A stretch of 64,000 nt of DNA, from the NCBI GenBank assembly GCA_023630215.1, contig JALPRQ010000001.1:1922001-1986000 (forward strand). Reading direction: 5' to 3'. The translations under genes and the position numbers were made by a program. Below are positions 33,081 through 41,450 of this stretch, piece by piece (the first letter of the stretch is position 1; the number at the start of each line of letters is the position of its first letter). This DNA comes from Rhodobacteraceae bacterium NBU2976. Its GTDB lineage: Bacteria > Pseudomonadota > Alphaproteobacteria > Rhodobacterales > Rhodobacteraceae. The notes under the pieces are model-generated. The model was not told the DNA's origin. It did no database searches and saw nothing but the letters and a program-made list of their open reading frames with translations.

Positions 33081-35066
33081 ATGTCAGCGACACTTCTGCT
33101 GTGCAGCTGCGAGAAAACGCAGACTGTCGACAGGGACACAATCTCTCGGATCACGGGATTGTCGTGTGGGCGTGTGCACGAGTCGCTGTGTGATCGCGAA
33201 CTGGATGTCACCGCCGAGGCTTTGCGCAATGGCGAAACCATCATCGCGTGTGGTCAGCAACGCAGTTTCTTTCAGGATCTTGCGGCCGAGCTAGAGGTCA
33301 GCGCACCCCTATGCGTGGACATCCGCGACCGCGCTGGCTGGTCCAAGGACGCCAAGAACAGCGCAGCAAAAATGGCAGCGCTGATTGCCGAGGGGTTGTT
33401 GCCAACGCCAAACACAAAGACATTTGATATACAATCGGACGGCGTTTGTCTGATCCTTGGGCGCGACGAATCTGCGTTGCAGGTTGCCAAGATGCTCTCG
33501 CAGCAATTGAGCGTAACGGTGTTATTACCAGAACCTGTCGATCTGGCCCCGTCGGACATCGTGGATTTTGATCTGATCATCGGCGAAATGCGAAATGCGT
33601 CCGGATCGCTGGGACATTTCGCGGTTACGATTGACGGATTGCGGTCCCCTCGTCCCAGCGGACGCGGGTCGATGGAATACACGTCGCCCAAGGATAAAGG
33701 CAGTTCACAATGCGACATTATACTTGATCTGCGTGGTGGCGCCCCCTTGTTCAGCGCGGACGCGAAGCGCGACGGCTATTTGCGCGCCGATCCGCGTGAT
33801 CAGATCGCTGTCAGCGCCGCCGCCATCAGCGCCAGCAATCTGATGGGGACATTTGAGAAATCATTATATGTTACGTTTGCCGAGGAGCTTTGTGCTCATG
33901 AACGTGCTGGCCAATCGGGTTGTTCACGCTGCCTGAATGTTTGCCCAACCGGGGCGATATTACCGGGGACCGATCATATCAGCATCGATCCCAATATTTG
34001 CGCTGGTTGCGGATCTTGTGCTGCGGTCTGCCCGTCAGGCGCGGTCAGTTTTGACGATCCGGCTGACAGTTTTGTCCATCGGCGCATTCAGACACTTTTG
34101 GACACCTATCGTGACGCCGGGGGGAAAATTCCCAGCCTGCTGATCCACGACACAGAATTCGGCCGACCACTTTTAGAATATGCCGCCCGCTATGGGGATG
34201 GATTGCCCGCACATGTTTTGCCGCTCGAGGTCAGCAATCTTGCAGGGATCGACCATTCGCTGTGCCTTGCGGCCCTGACCTATGGCGCCCAGTCAATCAC
34301 CATTCTGGTTGGCCCCAAAACCGAACGTGATGCGTTGGACATTCAACTTCCGCTGATCCGCGCCTTCCTGTCCGGGCTGAATCTTCCCGAAGATGTGGTC
34401 ACGATTCTGGACACGCAGGATCCCGATATCCTTTCAAAAACACTATTCGAGGCGTCCCTGCCCCCGCGCCCGGCCCCTCAGCCAGTACTTGCCCTCGGAG
34501 CACATCGTGATATCACGCGCCTTGCGGTGAAGTCTCTGGCCTCTGCCATGCCCACCGCGCCAGTCATCGCGCTTCCAGACGGCGCGCCTTATGGTGCCGT
34601 CATCGTCAATTCTGACGCCTGCACGCTGTGCCTGTCCTGCGTCAGCCTTTGTCCCACCGGCGCATTGATCGACAACGAGGACAAACCGCAATTGTCCTTT
34701 AAGGAAGATGCCTGTTTGCAATGTGGCATTTGTCGATCTGCCTGCCCTGAATCTGCGATCACGCTGGACCCGCGTTTTGATGCGTCTGACGCCGCCCTCG
34801 GTTCGCGCATCCTCCACGAGGAAGAGCCTTATCCCTGCATCGAGTGTGGCAAATTGTTTGGGGTGAAATCCACGATCGAACGGATTGTTACCAAGCTCGA
34901 AGGCAACCATTCCATGTTCACCAACAGCGATAATACACGGCTGATCCGCATGTGTGACGATTGCCGGGTCAAGGCGCAGTTTCGCAGTGACCAACCCTTG
35001 GCGGAGGGGGATCGTCCACGGGTGCGCACAACAGATGATTACCTGAAGGATCGCAAACCGAACTAA
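33081..35066 (+). CDS. Large 4Fe-4S polyferredoxin associated with formate dehydrogenase
   Basis: A 661-residue cytosolic protein. After a leading SATLLLCSCEKTQ segment comes a middle region with a first ferredoxin pair (CSRCLNVCPTGAIL and CAGCGSCAAVCPSG, near residues 285-325) and a second pair (CTLCLSCVSLCPTGAL and CLQCGICRSACPESAI, near 515-560). A C-terminal CIECGKLFG with MCDDCRVK could bind zinc or a further cluster. ATG 33081 follows an AGGGAGGAGCC ribosome site. It is divergent from the DUF3305-fdh operon. Similar proteins accompany formate dehydrogenases; an electron-transfer role to or from FdhA, or in sulfur transfer to the cofactor, is inference. Confidence 0.82.
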   Translation: MSATLLLCSCEKTQTVDRDTISRITGLSCGRVHESLCDRELDVTAEALRNGETIIACGQQRSFFQDLAAELEVSAPLCVDIRDRAGWSKDAKNSAAKMAALIAEGLLPTPNTKTFDIQSDGVCLILGRDESALQVAKMLSQQLSVTVLLPEPVDLAPSDIVDFDLIIGEMRNASGSLGHFAVTIDGLRSPRPSGRGSMEYTSPKDKGSSQCDIILDLRGGAPLFSADAKRDGYLRADPRDQIAVSAAAISASNLMGTFEKSLYVTFAEELCAHERAGQSGCSRCLNVCPTGAILPGTDHISIDPNICAGCGSCAAVCPSGAVSFDDPADSFVHRRIQTLLDTYRDAGGKIPSLLIHDTEFGRPLLEYAARYGDGLPAHVLPLEVSNLAGIDHSLCLAALTYGAQSITILVGPKTERDALDIQLPLIRAFLSGLNLPEDVVTILDTQDPDILSKTLFEASLPPRPAPQPVLALGAHRDITRLAVKSLASAMPTAPVIALPDGAPYGAVIVNSDACTLCLSCVSLCPTGALIDNEDKPQLSFKEDACLQCGICRSACPESAITLDPRFDASDAALGSRILHEEEPYPCIECGKLFGVKSTIERIVTKLEGNHSMFTNSDNTRLIRMCDDCRVKAQFRSDQPLAEGDRPRVRTTDDYLKDRKPN

Positions 35067-35797
35067 CGCATTTCCAGTGGCGCACCCAGATCAGCAGGTT
35101 CCACCTGTGACAGGTAAGCGCCGATATGATCCAATTCGTCCAACGTCAGCATGACGGGTATGATGGCGGGGGGAAATGCTGGATCAAATTCGGGGGTGAC
35201 CCCTTCGACCTGAACAAAAGACGGGTGCGGGTTAAGTGTCCAGAACACTTCATATTTTTCGAACCAGTCTTCGAATGTCCGAAGCGCCATGAAACTGGGC
35301 GTCGAACTGATGCCGCGAAACCGATTGGCCTCGTCCACCACATGACAGCGCCCGCAATGGGTTTGTGCAAGCTGATGTCCCAACTCCGGGTCACCCGGAA
35401 AGTCGTGCACCTCTTCGGTTTCTGTCTTTTCAACCAGCCCCGAATAGAGCGGGGTGCCATCGGGGGAAAAGCTTACAATCGTTCGAATGCCGATATCGGA
35501 CAATAGCCACGCGTAAAACGCTTGTGCACTTTCGCCGTCTGATAAAAGGCTAAGATAGTATGTTTGGCCACTCATATCCTCGAAAAGCGCACGCTCACCT
35601 GAAAGCGAGACCTGCACCTCGCCACCCTCTGCCACCAGCGTCACGGGTTGCGCATGTTTCAGGCTGAATCGCGGCAAAACGAAGGTCCAAAGACCGCTAT
35701 CCACCAGTGTCGGGTCAGACTGCAATCGCACAGGAACCGACTGCGCCAGCGCCGAGCTGGCAAACAAAATTCCACACAGAAGCGTTGAAAGTCTCAC
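35063..35797 (-). CDS. Exported cytochrome c-type protein
   Basis: A 244-residue protein with a signal peptide (STLLCGILFASSALAQ) and one heme c motif, CGRCH, at about residue 148 (AQTHCGRCHVVDEANRF). The N-terminal 125 residues form a beta-rich domain without recognised homology, and PVMLTLDELDHIGAYL near the end holds a possible axial methionine. The start is GTG 35797. The stop shares four bases (CTAA) with the convergent polyferredoxin gene. Its position suggests a periplasmic electron carrier for the formate dehydrogenase region; this is inference. Confidence 0.82.
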   Translation of the reverse strand: MRLSTLLCGILFASSALAQSVPVRLQSDPTLVDSGLWTFVLPRFSLKHAQPVTLVAEGGEVQVSLSGERALFEDMSGQTYYLSLLSDGESAQAFYAWLLSDIGIRTIVSFSPDGTPLYSGLVEKTETEEVHDFPGDPELGHQLAQTHCGRCHVVDEANRFRGISSTPSFMALRTFEDWFEKYEVFWTLNPHPSFVQVEGVTPEFDPAFPPAIIPVMLTLDELDHIGAYLSQVEPADLGAPLEMR

Positions 35798-35889
35798 GCG
35801 TGATCCTTTTCTTTTGTTCGGCCCCTTGCCTTAGTTCGCTGAATGCGCATGGTAAGGACAACTAACCAATCTGACAATGTGGGTGGGAA

Positions 35890-36090
35890 ATGAACGACGA
35901 TCATTACAACATGTCCTTGCGAAAATTCCTGAAACAGGTGGGGGTTACCTCTCAGCAAGCGATCGAATCTGCTGTGCGCGACTCGGGCAAAACCTCGGGC
36001 AGCTTGAATGTGCGCGTGGTGCTGACCTCGCCCGACCTTGACCTCGAACATGTCGTTGATGGGCAGATCGAACTGGGTGGCGAATCGTGA
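35890..36090 (+). CDS. DUF6494 family protein
   Basis: A 66-residue protein starting MNDDHYNMSLRKFLKQVGVT. It is a conserved small protein of alphaproteobacteria with the pattern SLRKFLKQVGVTSQQAIESA and VRVVLTSPDLDLEHVVDG. It has no signal or helix for the membrane. The stop overlaps the start of the ApbC gene by four bases (GTGA), so the two are co-translated, which hints at a link to Fe-S cluster handling. No activity is known to me. Confidence 0.82.
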   Translation: MNDDHYNMSLRKFLKQVGVTSQQAIESAVRDSGKTSGSLNVRVVLTSPDLDLEHVVDGQIELGGES

Positions 36091-37151
36091 GCCTGTCGCG
36101 CGATCAGGTTCTGGCGGCCCTGCGCAACATCGCCAATCCTTTCGGCAATAGCGACATCGTCAGCGACGATGTTGTCCGTGCGCTAACAATCGAAGGCGGA
36201 AACGTCCGTTTTGTGATGGAGGTAGCCCCCGAACATGGGGTTGCGATGGAGGCGGTTCGCCTTGAAGCGGTGACCGCCCTCGAAGCGCTCGATGGTGTGG
36301 ACAAGGTGTCGGCGTTGGTGACGGCTCATTCCACGCCCAAACCGCCCCCTGACCTTGGCACCCGCTCCAACAAGCCGACCGGGCCGCAGAAAATCCCGGG
36401 TGTTGCGAAAATCATCGCAATCGCGTCAGGCAAAGGTGGCGTTGGGAAATCTACGGTCACATCGAATCTGGCGGTCGCATTGGCGGCCGAAGGCAAACGG
36501 GTTGGTCTGCTGGATGCCGATGTCTATGGACCTTCGCAACCCCGGATGCTGGGTATCTCGGGCCGTCCCGCCTCACCCGATGGAAAAACCATTCTTCCGC
36601 TTCGCAATCATGGCGTGACATTGATGTCGGTTGGTCTGATGACCAAAGAAGACGAAGCGGTTGTTTGGCGTGGTCCAATGTTGATGGGCGCACTACAACA
36701 GATGCTAAGCCAAGTGCAGTGGGGACAATTGGATGTGCTGTTGGTTGACCTACCACCGGGCACGGGTGACGTGCAATTGACGCTGGCGCAAAAGGCTGAA
36801 CTGGACGGTGCGATCGTGGTATCCACCCCGCAGGACATCGCATTACTTGATGCCCGTAAAGCCCTGAACATGTTCGAAAAAATGGGAACCCGTGTGTTCG
36901 GCATTATCGAGAATATGTCAACCTATATCTGCCCGAACTGTGGTCACGAGGCCCATGTGTTTGGCCATGGTGGCGCCAAGGCCGATGCCGAACGGCTGGG
37001 CTTGCCTTTTCTGGGAGAGATTCCCCTGGATCTTGATATTCGCCTGGCAGGAGATGGTGGCGCACCGGTGGTTGCCGCGAAACCCAACAGTCCACAGGCG
37101 GGTGCGTTTCGCGCCATCGCCAAACAGTTGGTTGCTGACGGGATCGTCTAA
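36087..37151 (+). CDS. apbC: Mrp/NBP35 family ATP-binding Fe-S carrier
   Basis: A 354-residue P-loop ATPase. An N-terminal DUF59-like domain (about residues 1-80) precedes the Walker A motif SGKGGVGKSTVTSNL (about 114-128), LLDADVYGPSQPRM, and the CxxC pair CPNC in YICPNCGHEAHVFGHGG that holds the bridging cluster. ApbC proteins bind and transfer [4Fe-4S] clusters. The GTG start overlaps DUF6494, and the stop overlaps the next ATG by one base. This couples it to the polyferredoxin and fdh region, where Fe-S assembly would be needed. Confidence 0.94.
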   Translation: MSLSRDQVLAALRNIANPFGNSDIVSDDVVRALTIEGGNVRFVMEVAPEHGVAMEAVRLEAVTALEALDGVDKVSALVTAHSTPKPPPDLGTRSNKPTGPQKIPGVAKIIAIASGKGGVGKSTVTSNLAVALAAEGKRVGLLDADVYGPSQPRMLGISGRPASPDGKTILPLRNHGVTLMSVGLMTKEDEAVVWRGPMLMGALQQMLSQVQWGQLDVLLVDLPPGTGDVQLTLAQKAELDGAIVVSTPQDIALLDARKALNMFEKMGTRVFGIIENMSTYICPNCGHEAHVFGHGGAKADAERLGLPFLGEIPLDLDIRLAGDGGAPVVAAKPNSPQAGAFRAIAKQLVADGIV

Positions 37152-37870
37152 TGAGTTTGCCAGAGGCTGGAGAACCGCAATTTCCCCCATTGCTGCGCGG
37201 TCAGGATAGCGGGCGTGAACCGCCATGGGCCGTCGCCAAGGCACAAGCTTTGGACGGTGCAGACCCGGGCTTGCTGTGTTATCGCCTGACGCCAGAGCGC
37301 CTTCAGGCAAGCCTGTTGCTGGCCCCGGAAATGCGGCTTGAAGCGGCACTGGGCACACAATGTGTCGCCGCCATCGGTTTTGCCGATGCGCTGGGGGCGC
37401 TTGGCCCACCCGAGGTGGGCGTGTATTTCCAATGGCCGGGCACCATTTTGATCAATGGGGCGCGTGCTGGGAATGTTCGCACTCACGCTCCAATTATTGA
37501 CCCGGACCTGGAACCGGATTGGCTGCTTGTCTCGCTTGATCTGCGGATTTATCCAACACAATCCCCGCTCGAACCCGGTGACACCCCCAACGAAACCAGC
37601 CTGATCGAAGAAGGCTGCGGCGAGGTCGCCCCCACCCAATTGCTGGAAAGCTGGTCGCGCCACACGCTGGTCTGGCTACATCGCTTCATGGAAGAGGGCT
37701 TTAAACCCGTTCATGCCGACTGGATGGGCCGCGCTCATGGCGTTGGAGAGCCCTACACCATTAACGATCAGACCGGCACATTTGTTGGACTGGATGAACG
37801 CGGGGGATTACTGTTGCAAACAGCAGAAAAAACCGTCTTGATACCCCTTAGCCAGTGTCTGGAAAGCTGA
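37151..37870 (+). CDS. Biotin/lipoate-ligase-like protein (DUF4444)
   Basis: A 239-residue protein. The N-terminal two thirds (about residues 1-175) follow a biotin/lipoate A/B protein ligase-like fold (LTPERLQASLLLAPEMRLE, FQWPGTILINGARAGNVRTH), and the C-terminal part (ADWMGRAHGVGEPYTIND, then GTFVGLDERGGLLLQTAEK) corresponds to DUF4444. The canonical biotin loop GRGRxGR is absent, so ordinary biotin ligase activity is unlikely. It shares one base with the apbC stop and is followed after one base by DUF6505. Substrate and role are unknown. Confidence 0.82.
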   Translation: MSLPEAGEPQFPPLLRGQDSGREPPWAVAKAQALDGADPGLLCYRLTPERLQASLLLAPEMRLEAALGTQCVAAIGFADALGALGPPEVGVYFQWPGTILINGARAGNVRTHAPIIDPDLEPDWLLVSLDLRIYPTQSPLEPGDTPNETSLIEEGCGEVAPTQLLESWSRHTLVWLHRFMEEGFKPVHADWMGRAHGVGEPYTINDQTGTFVGLDERGGLLLQTAEKTVLIPLSQCLES

Positions 37871-37871
37871 T

Positions 37872-38348
37872 ATGAAACTCGCCCGCACCATCCATTTCGA
37901 CGAGTCCGACTTCAACGTCTTTGCCCGCCCCGCGCAGACAGGGGAATGGGCCATTTCCGGCGGGTTTGAATTTTCGAATTGGGGAGAGGCTGATTTGGTC
38001 GGCAAGCCCAGACAGGCGTTTGCCAATGGCTGGTTAGGGCTGGAGAGCTTTGGTCGTGCAACCTTTGTCGCCGTCACCCATATTGAACCTGCCGAGTTTG
38101 AAGCGCTGGTCGCACAGCTGGCTGGACATTTTCAGACCATTTATGGCGCACCAACCGCCGAGATCGCCGAACAAGCCGCACGTCAGGAACTGGAGTTCAT
38201 GTGTGAATTGGCCGAAGATCAGGAGGTCAACGCCATTCTTGTTGTGACCCGCGAATTGACCGAAGCGGGCGTGAAGGAAAGCTTCCGCGGGATCAAGGCA
38301 CAGGATGCACAGCTGGATCAAATCGGCGTACATGTTTCGGACGACTGA
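37872..38348 (+). CDS. DUF6505 family protein
   Basis: A 158-residue protein beginning MKLARTIHFDESDFNVFA, with the segment GEWAISGGFEFSNWGEADL and a C-terminal half rich in charged helices (ELEFMCELAEDQEVNAILV). Conserved in alphaproteobacteria next to the DUF4444 ligase-like gene, with no known function. No signal peptide or transmembrane helix. The operon DUF6494-apbC-DUF4444-DUF6505 ends here; the next gene has its own upstream region. Confidence 0.8.
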   Translation: MKLARTIHFDESDFNVFARPAQTGEWAISGGFEFSNWGEADLVGKPRQAFANGWLGLESFGRATFVAVTHIEPAEFEALVAQLAGHFQTIYGAPTAEIAEQAARQELEFMCELAEDQEVNAILVVTRELTEAGVKESFRGIKAQDAQLDQIGVHVSDD

Positions 38349-38500
38349 CCGGATAAACCCCTAGAAGTTGTATTTTTGTCGCAAAATGCATATTGTGGCT
38401 GAATTAATTCATTTTCCCATCGAGTTTCCGTTCGGTCAGTATTGACCCAAAAAAATCTCAAATATTAGCATATTTCCAATTATAAAAGGGAGATAAAGTA

Positions 38501-39526
38501 ATGACTTCATTGTTGCGGACAACTTCCGCGATTCTTTTGGTGGCCTCGACAACCGCATATGCAGGTGGCATCAGCCGAACGGATCAAAGTATCGAACTCC
38601 TGTTCGAAGAGGGCAACGTCGCCGAATTCAGCCTTGGCTATGTCATGCCGAATATAAGCGATGATGCGACCGGACTAGAGATGGCCGATGATTATCTGCT
38701 GACATCCGGCGGGATCAAAATGGATTATGGCAGCATCTCGGCTGCCCTGATTTTCGATCAGCCATTTGGTGCGCTTGTCGCCTATCCGATTGGACACCCC
38801 TATAACCCGGTCGAAGCCGATCTTAGGGTAAGTAACATTACCGCGCTGGTCTCCTATAACGTGACCGAGAACATAGAGGTCTTTGGTGGTATCGCGGCAC
38901 AGACAACGTCTGCAAATGCAATCCTGAGCCCGCTTGGCGTTGTCGATGTCAGCCAAGGAACCGGGTTTGGATATGTCCTTGGCGCGGCCTATCAGATACC
39001 GGAATATGCACTTCGCGTTTCTTTGACCTATCGGTCCGAGGTGACCAGCACGCATTCGACACAGATCAATCTCGCGGCCTCGCCTGACACTGAATTTACC
39101 ACACCGCAATCCATCAATCTGGAAGCCCAAACCGGTATCAACCCAAAAACCCTTATATTCGGTTCGGTGCGCTGGACCAATTATGATGCCATCGACATCA
39201 CGATCAGTGGCTTTGCAACTATCATTGATTATACACGGGACGTTTACAGCTATGAACTGGGTGTCGGACGCAAACTGACCGACTCGCTTTCGGCAGCCGT
39301 ATCGGTTGGCTATGAAGCCCCAGATGGGGACGAGGCAAGCCCGTTGGCCCCAACTGATGGACGCACAAGCCTTGGCGCTGCGTTGATCTATACCATGGAC
39401 AACATGGAAATCACCGGTGGCGTGCGCTATGTCTGGTTGGGCGATACCTTCACCACACCGGGTCCGCTGACCTTTAGCGGTAACAATGCATTGGCCGTTG
39501 GCCTTAGCATGAAATACAGCTTCTAA
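38501..39526 (+). CDS. FadL/OmpP1-type outer membrane transport protein
   Basis: A 341-residue beta-barrel with a signal peptide (TTSAILLVASTTAYA). The mature start GGISRTDQSIELLFEEGN and the C-terminal aromatic end (ALAVGLSMKYSF) fit an outer-membrane porin; conserved blocks include YRSEVTSTHSTQIN and FGSVRWTNYDAIDI. FadL-type proteins pass hydrophobic compounds such as fatty acids or aromatics. A good ribosome site (AAGGGAG) precedes the ATG, and an intrinsic terminator follows. The exact substrate is unknown. Confidence 0.9.
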   Translation: MTSLLRTTSAILLVASTTAYAGGISRTDQSIELLFEEGNVAEFSLGYVMPNISDDATGLEMADDYLLTSGGIKMDYGSISAALIFDQPFGALVAYPIGHPYNPVEADLRVSNITALVSYNVTENIEVFGGIAAQTTSANAILSPLGVVDVSQGTGFGYVLGAAYQIPEYALRVSLTYRSEVTSTHSTQINLAASPDTEFTTPQSINLEAQTGINPKTLIFGSVRWTNYDAIDITISGFATIIDYTRDVYSYELGVGRKLTDSLSAAVSVGYEAPDGDEASPLAPTDGRTSLGAALIYTMDNMEITGGVRYVWLGDTFTTPGPLTFSGNNALAVGLSMKYSF

Positions 39527-39545
39527 GCGGCGATAATATCGAAAC

Positions 39546-39578
39546 CTGCCCCGTCAATCGGCGGGGCTAGTTTCTTTT
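39546..39578 (+). terminator. Intrinsic terminator of the FadL-type gene
   Basis: GCCCCG / CGGGGC (39548-39553 and 39562-39567), with an 8-base loop and T-rich run TTTCTTTT after. It lies between the FadL-type gene and the convergent YqeY gene, whose stop falls at its edge. Confidence 0.75.
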
Positions 39579-40050
39579 ACATCAAGCGTTTCTTGATTAA
39601 GGTCCCGGCTTTGGAAAAATCCATCCGTCCGGTAAATTCCGCCTTCAGATGGGCCATAACCTTGCCCATATCGCGGATCGACTCTGCCTGCGTGGCGCTG
39701 ATCGCGCTTTCGATGGCCTGCTCAGCTTCGGCCTCGCTAAGCTGACGAGGAAGAAAATCTTCGATCACTTTGATCTCGGCCCGCTCGGCCTCGCCCAGTT
39801 CGACACGCCCGGCTTCTTCATACATGCGCGCGCTTTCCTGACGTTGTTTGATCATCTTGCCTAGGATACCCAATATCTCCTCGTCACTGACGCCGTCGGG
39901 ATTATCCTCGCTGCGGGCTTCGATATCCTTGTCCTTGATGGCTGCTTGAATCAGGCGGATGGTCGACAGGCGCGGTGCGTCCTTGTCCAGCATTGCTTGT
40001 TTCTGAGCATCCGACAATTTTTTACGCATCACAGGTGACTCCAAATCCAT
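39577..40050 (-). CDS. GatB/YqeY domain protein
   Basis: A 157-residue helical protein: MRKKLSDAQKQAMLDKDAPR, RLSTIRLIQAAIKDKDIEAR, GMIKQRQESARMYEEAGR (written LGKMIKQRQESARMYEEAG) and DMGKVMAHLKAEFTGRMDFS. The YqeY family resembles the tRNA-binding tail of GatB, but its role is unknown. I place the start at ATG 40050 (MDLESPVM), since the family begins near there; an in-frame ATG at 40083 would add 11 residues. Neither start has a strong ribosome site. Confidence 0.88.
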   Translation of the reverse strand: MDLESPVMRKKLSDAQKQAMLDKDAPRLSTIRLIQAAIKDKDIEARSEDNPDGVSDEEILGILGKMIKQRQESARMYEEAGRVELGEAERAEIKVIEDFLPRQLSEAEAEQAIESAISATQAESIRDMGKVMAHLKAEFTGRMDFSKAGTLIKKRLM

Positions 40051-40154
40051 TGGGAACACAAGATCGTCAACATAACCGCTCATGATACGGATAACAACAA
40101 ATGATTAAAAACCTAAGATATTGTTATAATTATATTTATTTCTTTTTCTTTTCC

Positions 40155-40183
40155 TTGACGGCCCGTAAGCCACGCCCTATTTT
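40155..40183 (+). promoter_or_regulatory. Predicted carA promoter
   Basis: TTGACG (40155-40160), a 17-base spacer and TATTTT (40178-40183), 27 bases before the carA ATG. The AT-rich stretch just upstream (40080-40150) may add UP-element character. Confidence 0.7.
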
Positions 40184-40210
40184 CCGCAAAATTCCAAAAG
40201 GATACTGCGC

Positions 40211-41392
40211 ATGACGCACTCTTACCGTTCCGAGTTGGCAGAAGCCTCCGCGCCTGATATCCATGCGCACCCGACAGCAGCGATCGTGTTGGCGGATGGT
40301 CAGGTTTTTTACGGTAAAGGGTTTGGTGCCGAAGGGATCGCCACCGCCGAACTGTGTTTCAACACCGCGATGACCGGCTATCAGGAAATCATGACTGATC
40401 CTTCCTATGCCGGGCAGGTCGTCACCTTCACCTTCCCCCATATTGGAAATGTCGGCGTCAATCCCGAAGATGACGAAACCGGCGATCCTGTGGCCGAAGG
40501 GATCGTGGTGAAATGGGACCCGACGGAGCCTTCGAACTATCGCGCGACCGCAACCCTTGGCGAATGGATGCAACGCCGCGGACGGGTTGGGGTTGGTGGA
40601 ATCGACACCCGTCGCCTGACCCGCACCATACGGATGCAGGGCGCGCCCCACGTTGCAATTCAACATGCAAAGGATGGTCAATTTGATATCGACGCCCTGC
40701 TGGCTGCCGCGCGCAGTTTTCCGGGGTTGGAGGGTCTTGACCTCGCCAAGCAGGTCAGCTGTCGTCAGGCCTATAAATGGGACGAAATGCGGTGGAGCTG
40801 GCCAGACGGATACACAAAACGCACGACCCCCGGCAAACGGATCGTAGCGATTGATTACGGGGCGAAACGAAATATTCTACGGTGTCTTGCCTCGGCTGGG
40901 TGCGATGTAACGGTTCTGCCCGCAACCGCCACCAGCGACGACATCCTCGCGCACGATCCGCAAGGGATATTCCTGTCAAACGGCCCCGGCGATCCCGCGG
41001 CAACGGGCGAATATGCCGTTCCGATGATCCAGGATATGCTGGCACGCGAGATGCCGATCTTTGGGATATGCCTTGGCCATCAGATGCTGGCGCTTGCGCT
41101 TGGTGGACGGACGCTGAAAATGAACCACGGGCATCACGGCGCCAATCACCCGGTAAAGGAACATGCGACAGGCAAGGTGGAAATCACCTCGATGAACCAT
41201 GGGTTTGCGGTGGACACGGCCTCGTTACCCAGCGGGGTCGAAGAAACCCATGTCTCCTTGTTTGACGGTTCAAACTGCGGCATTCGCCTATCGGGCAAAC
41301 CGGTCTTTTCGGTGCAACACCACCCCGAAGCCAGCCCCGGCCCCAAGGACAGTTACTACCTGTTTGACCGGTTCGTCGACCTGATCGATTAA
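40211..41392 (+). CDS. carA: Carbamoyl-phosphate synthase small (glutaminase) subunit
   Basis: A 393-residue class I amidotransferase. The N-terminal domain contains VLADGQVFYGKGFG and NTAMTGYQEIMTDPSYAGQ; the glutaminase domain has the nucleophile in FGICLGHQMLALALGG, SNGPGDP, and the catalytic HHPEASPGP near the C-terminus. It supplies ammonia from glutamine to CarB for arginine and pyrimidine synthesis. carB is not in the window. Ribosome site AAAAGGATA precedes the ATG. Convergent or co-directional neighbours are unrelated. Confidence 0.97.
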   Translation: MTHSYRSELAEASAPDIHAHPTAAIVLADGQVFYGKGFGAEGIATAELCFNTAMTGYQEIMTDPSYAGQVVTFTFPHIGNVGVNPEDDETGDPVAEGIVVKWDPTEPSNYRATATLGEWMQRRGRVGVGGIDTRRLTRTIRMQGAPHVAIQHAKDGQFDIDALLAAARSFPGLEGLDLAKQVSCRQAYKWDEMRWSWPDGYTKRTTPGKRIVAIDYGAKRNILRCLASAGCDVTVLPATATSDDILAHDPQGIFLSNGPGDPAATGEYAVPMIQDMLAREMPIFGICLGHQMLALALGGRTLKMNHGHHGANHPVKEHATGKVEITSMNHGFAVDTASLPSGVEETHVSLFDGSNCGIRLSGKPVFSVQHHPEASPGPKDSYYLFDRFVDLID

Positions 41393-41450
41393 CGTCGCAT
41401 TAACCCTGTTCCGCCACAGTCGCCCTGCCCATCATGGCCATTGTCGCGAG

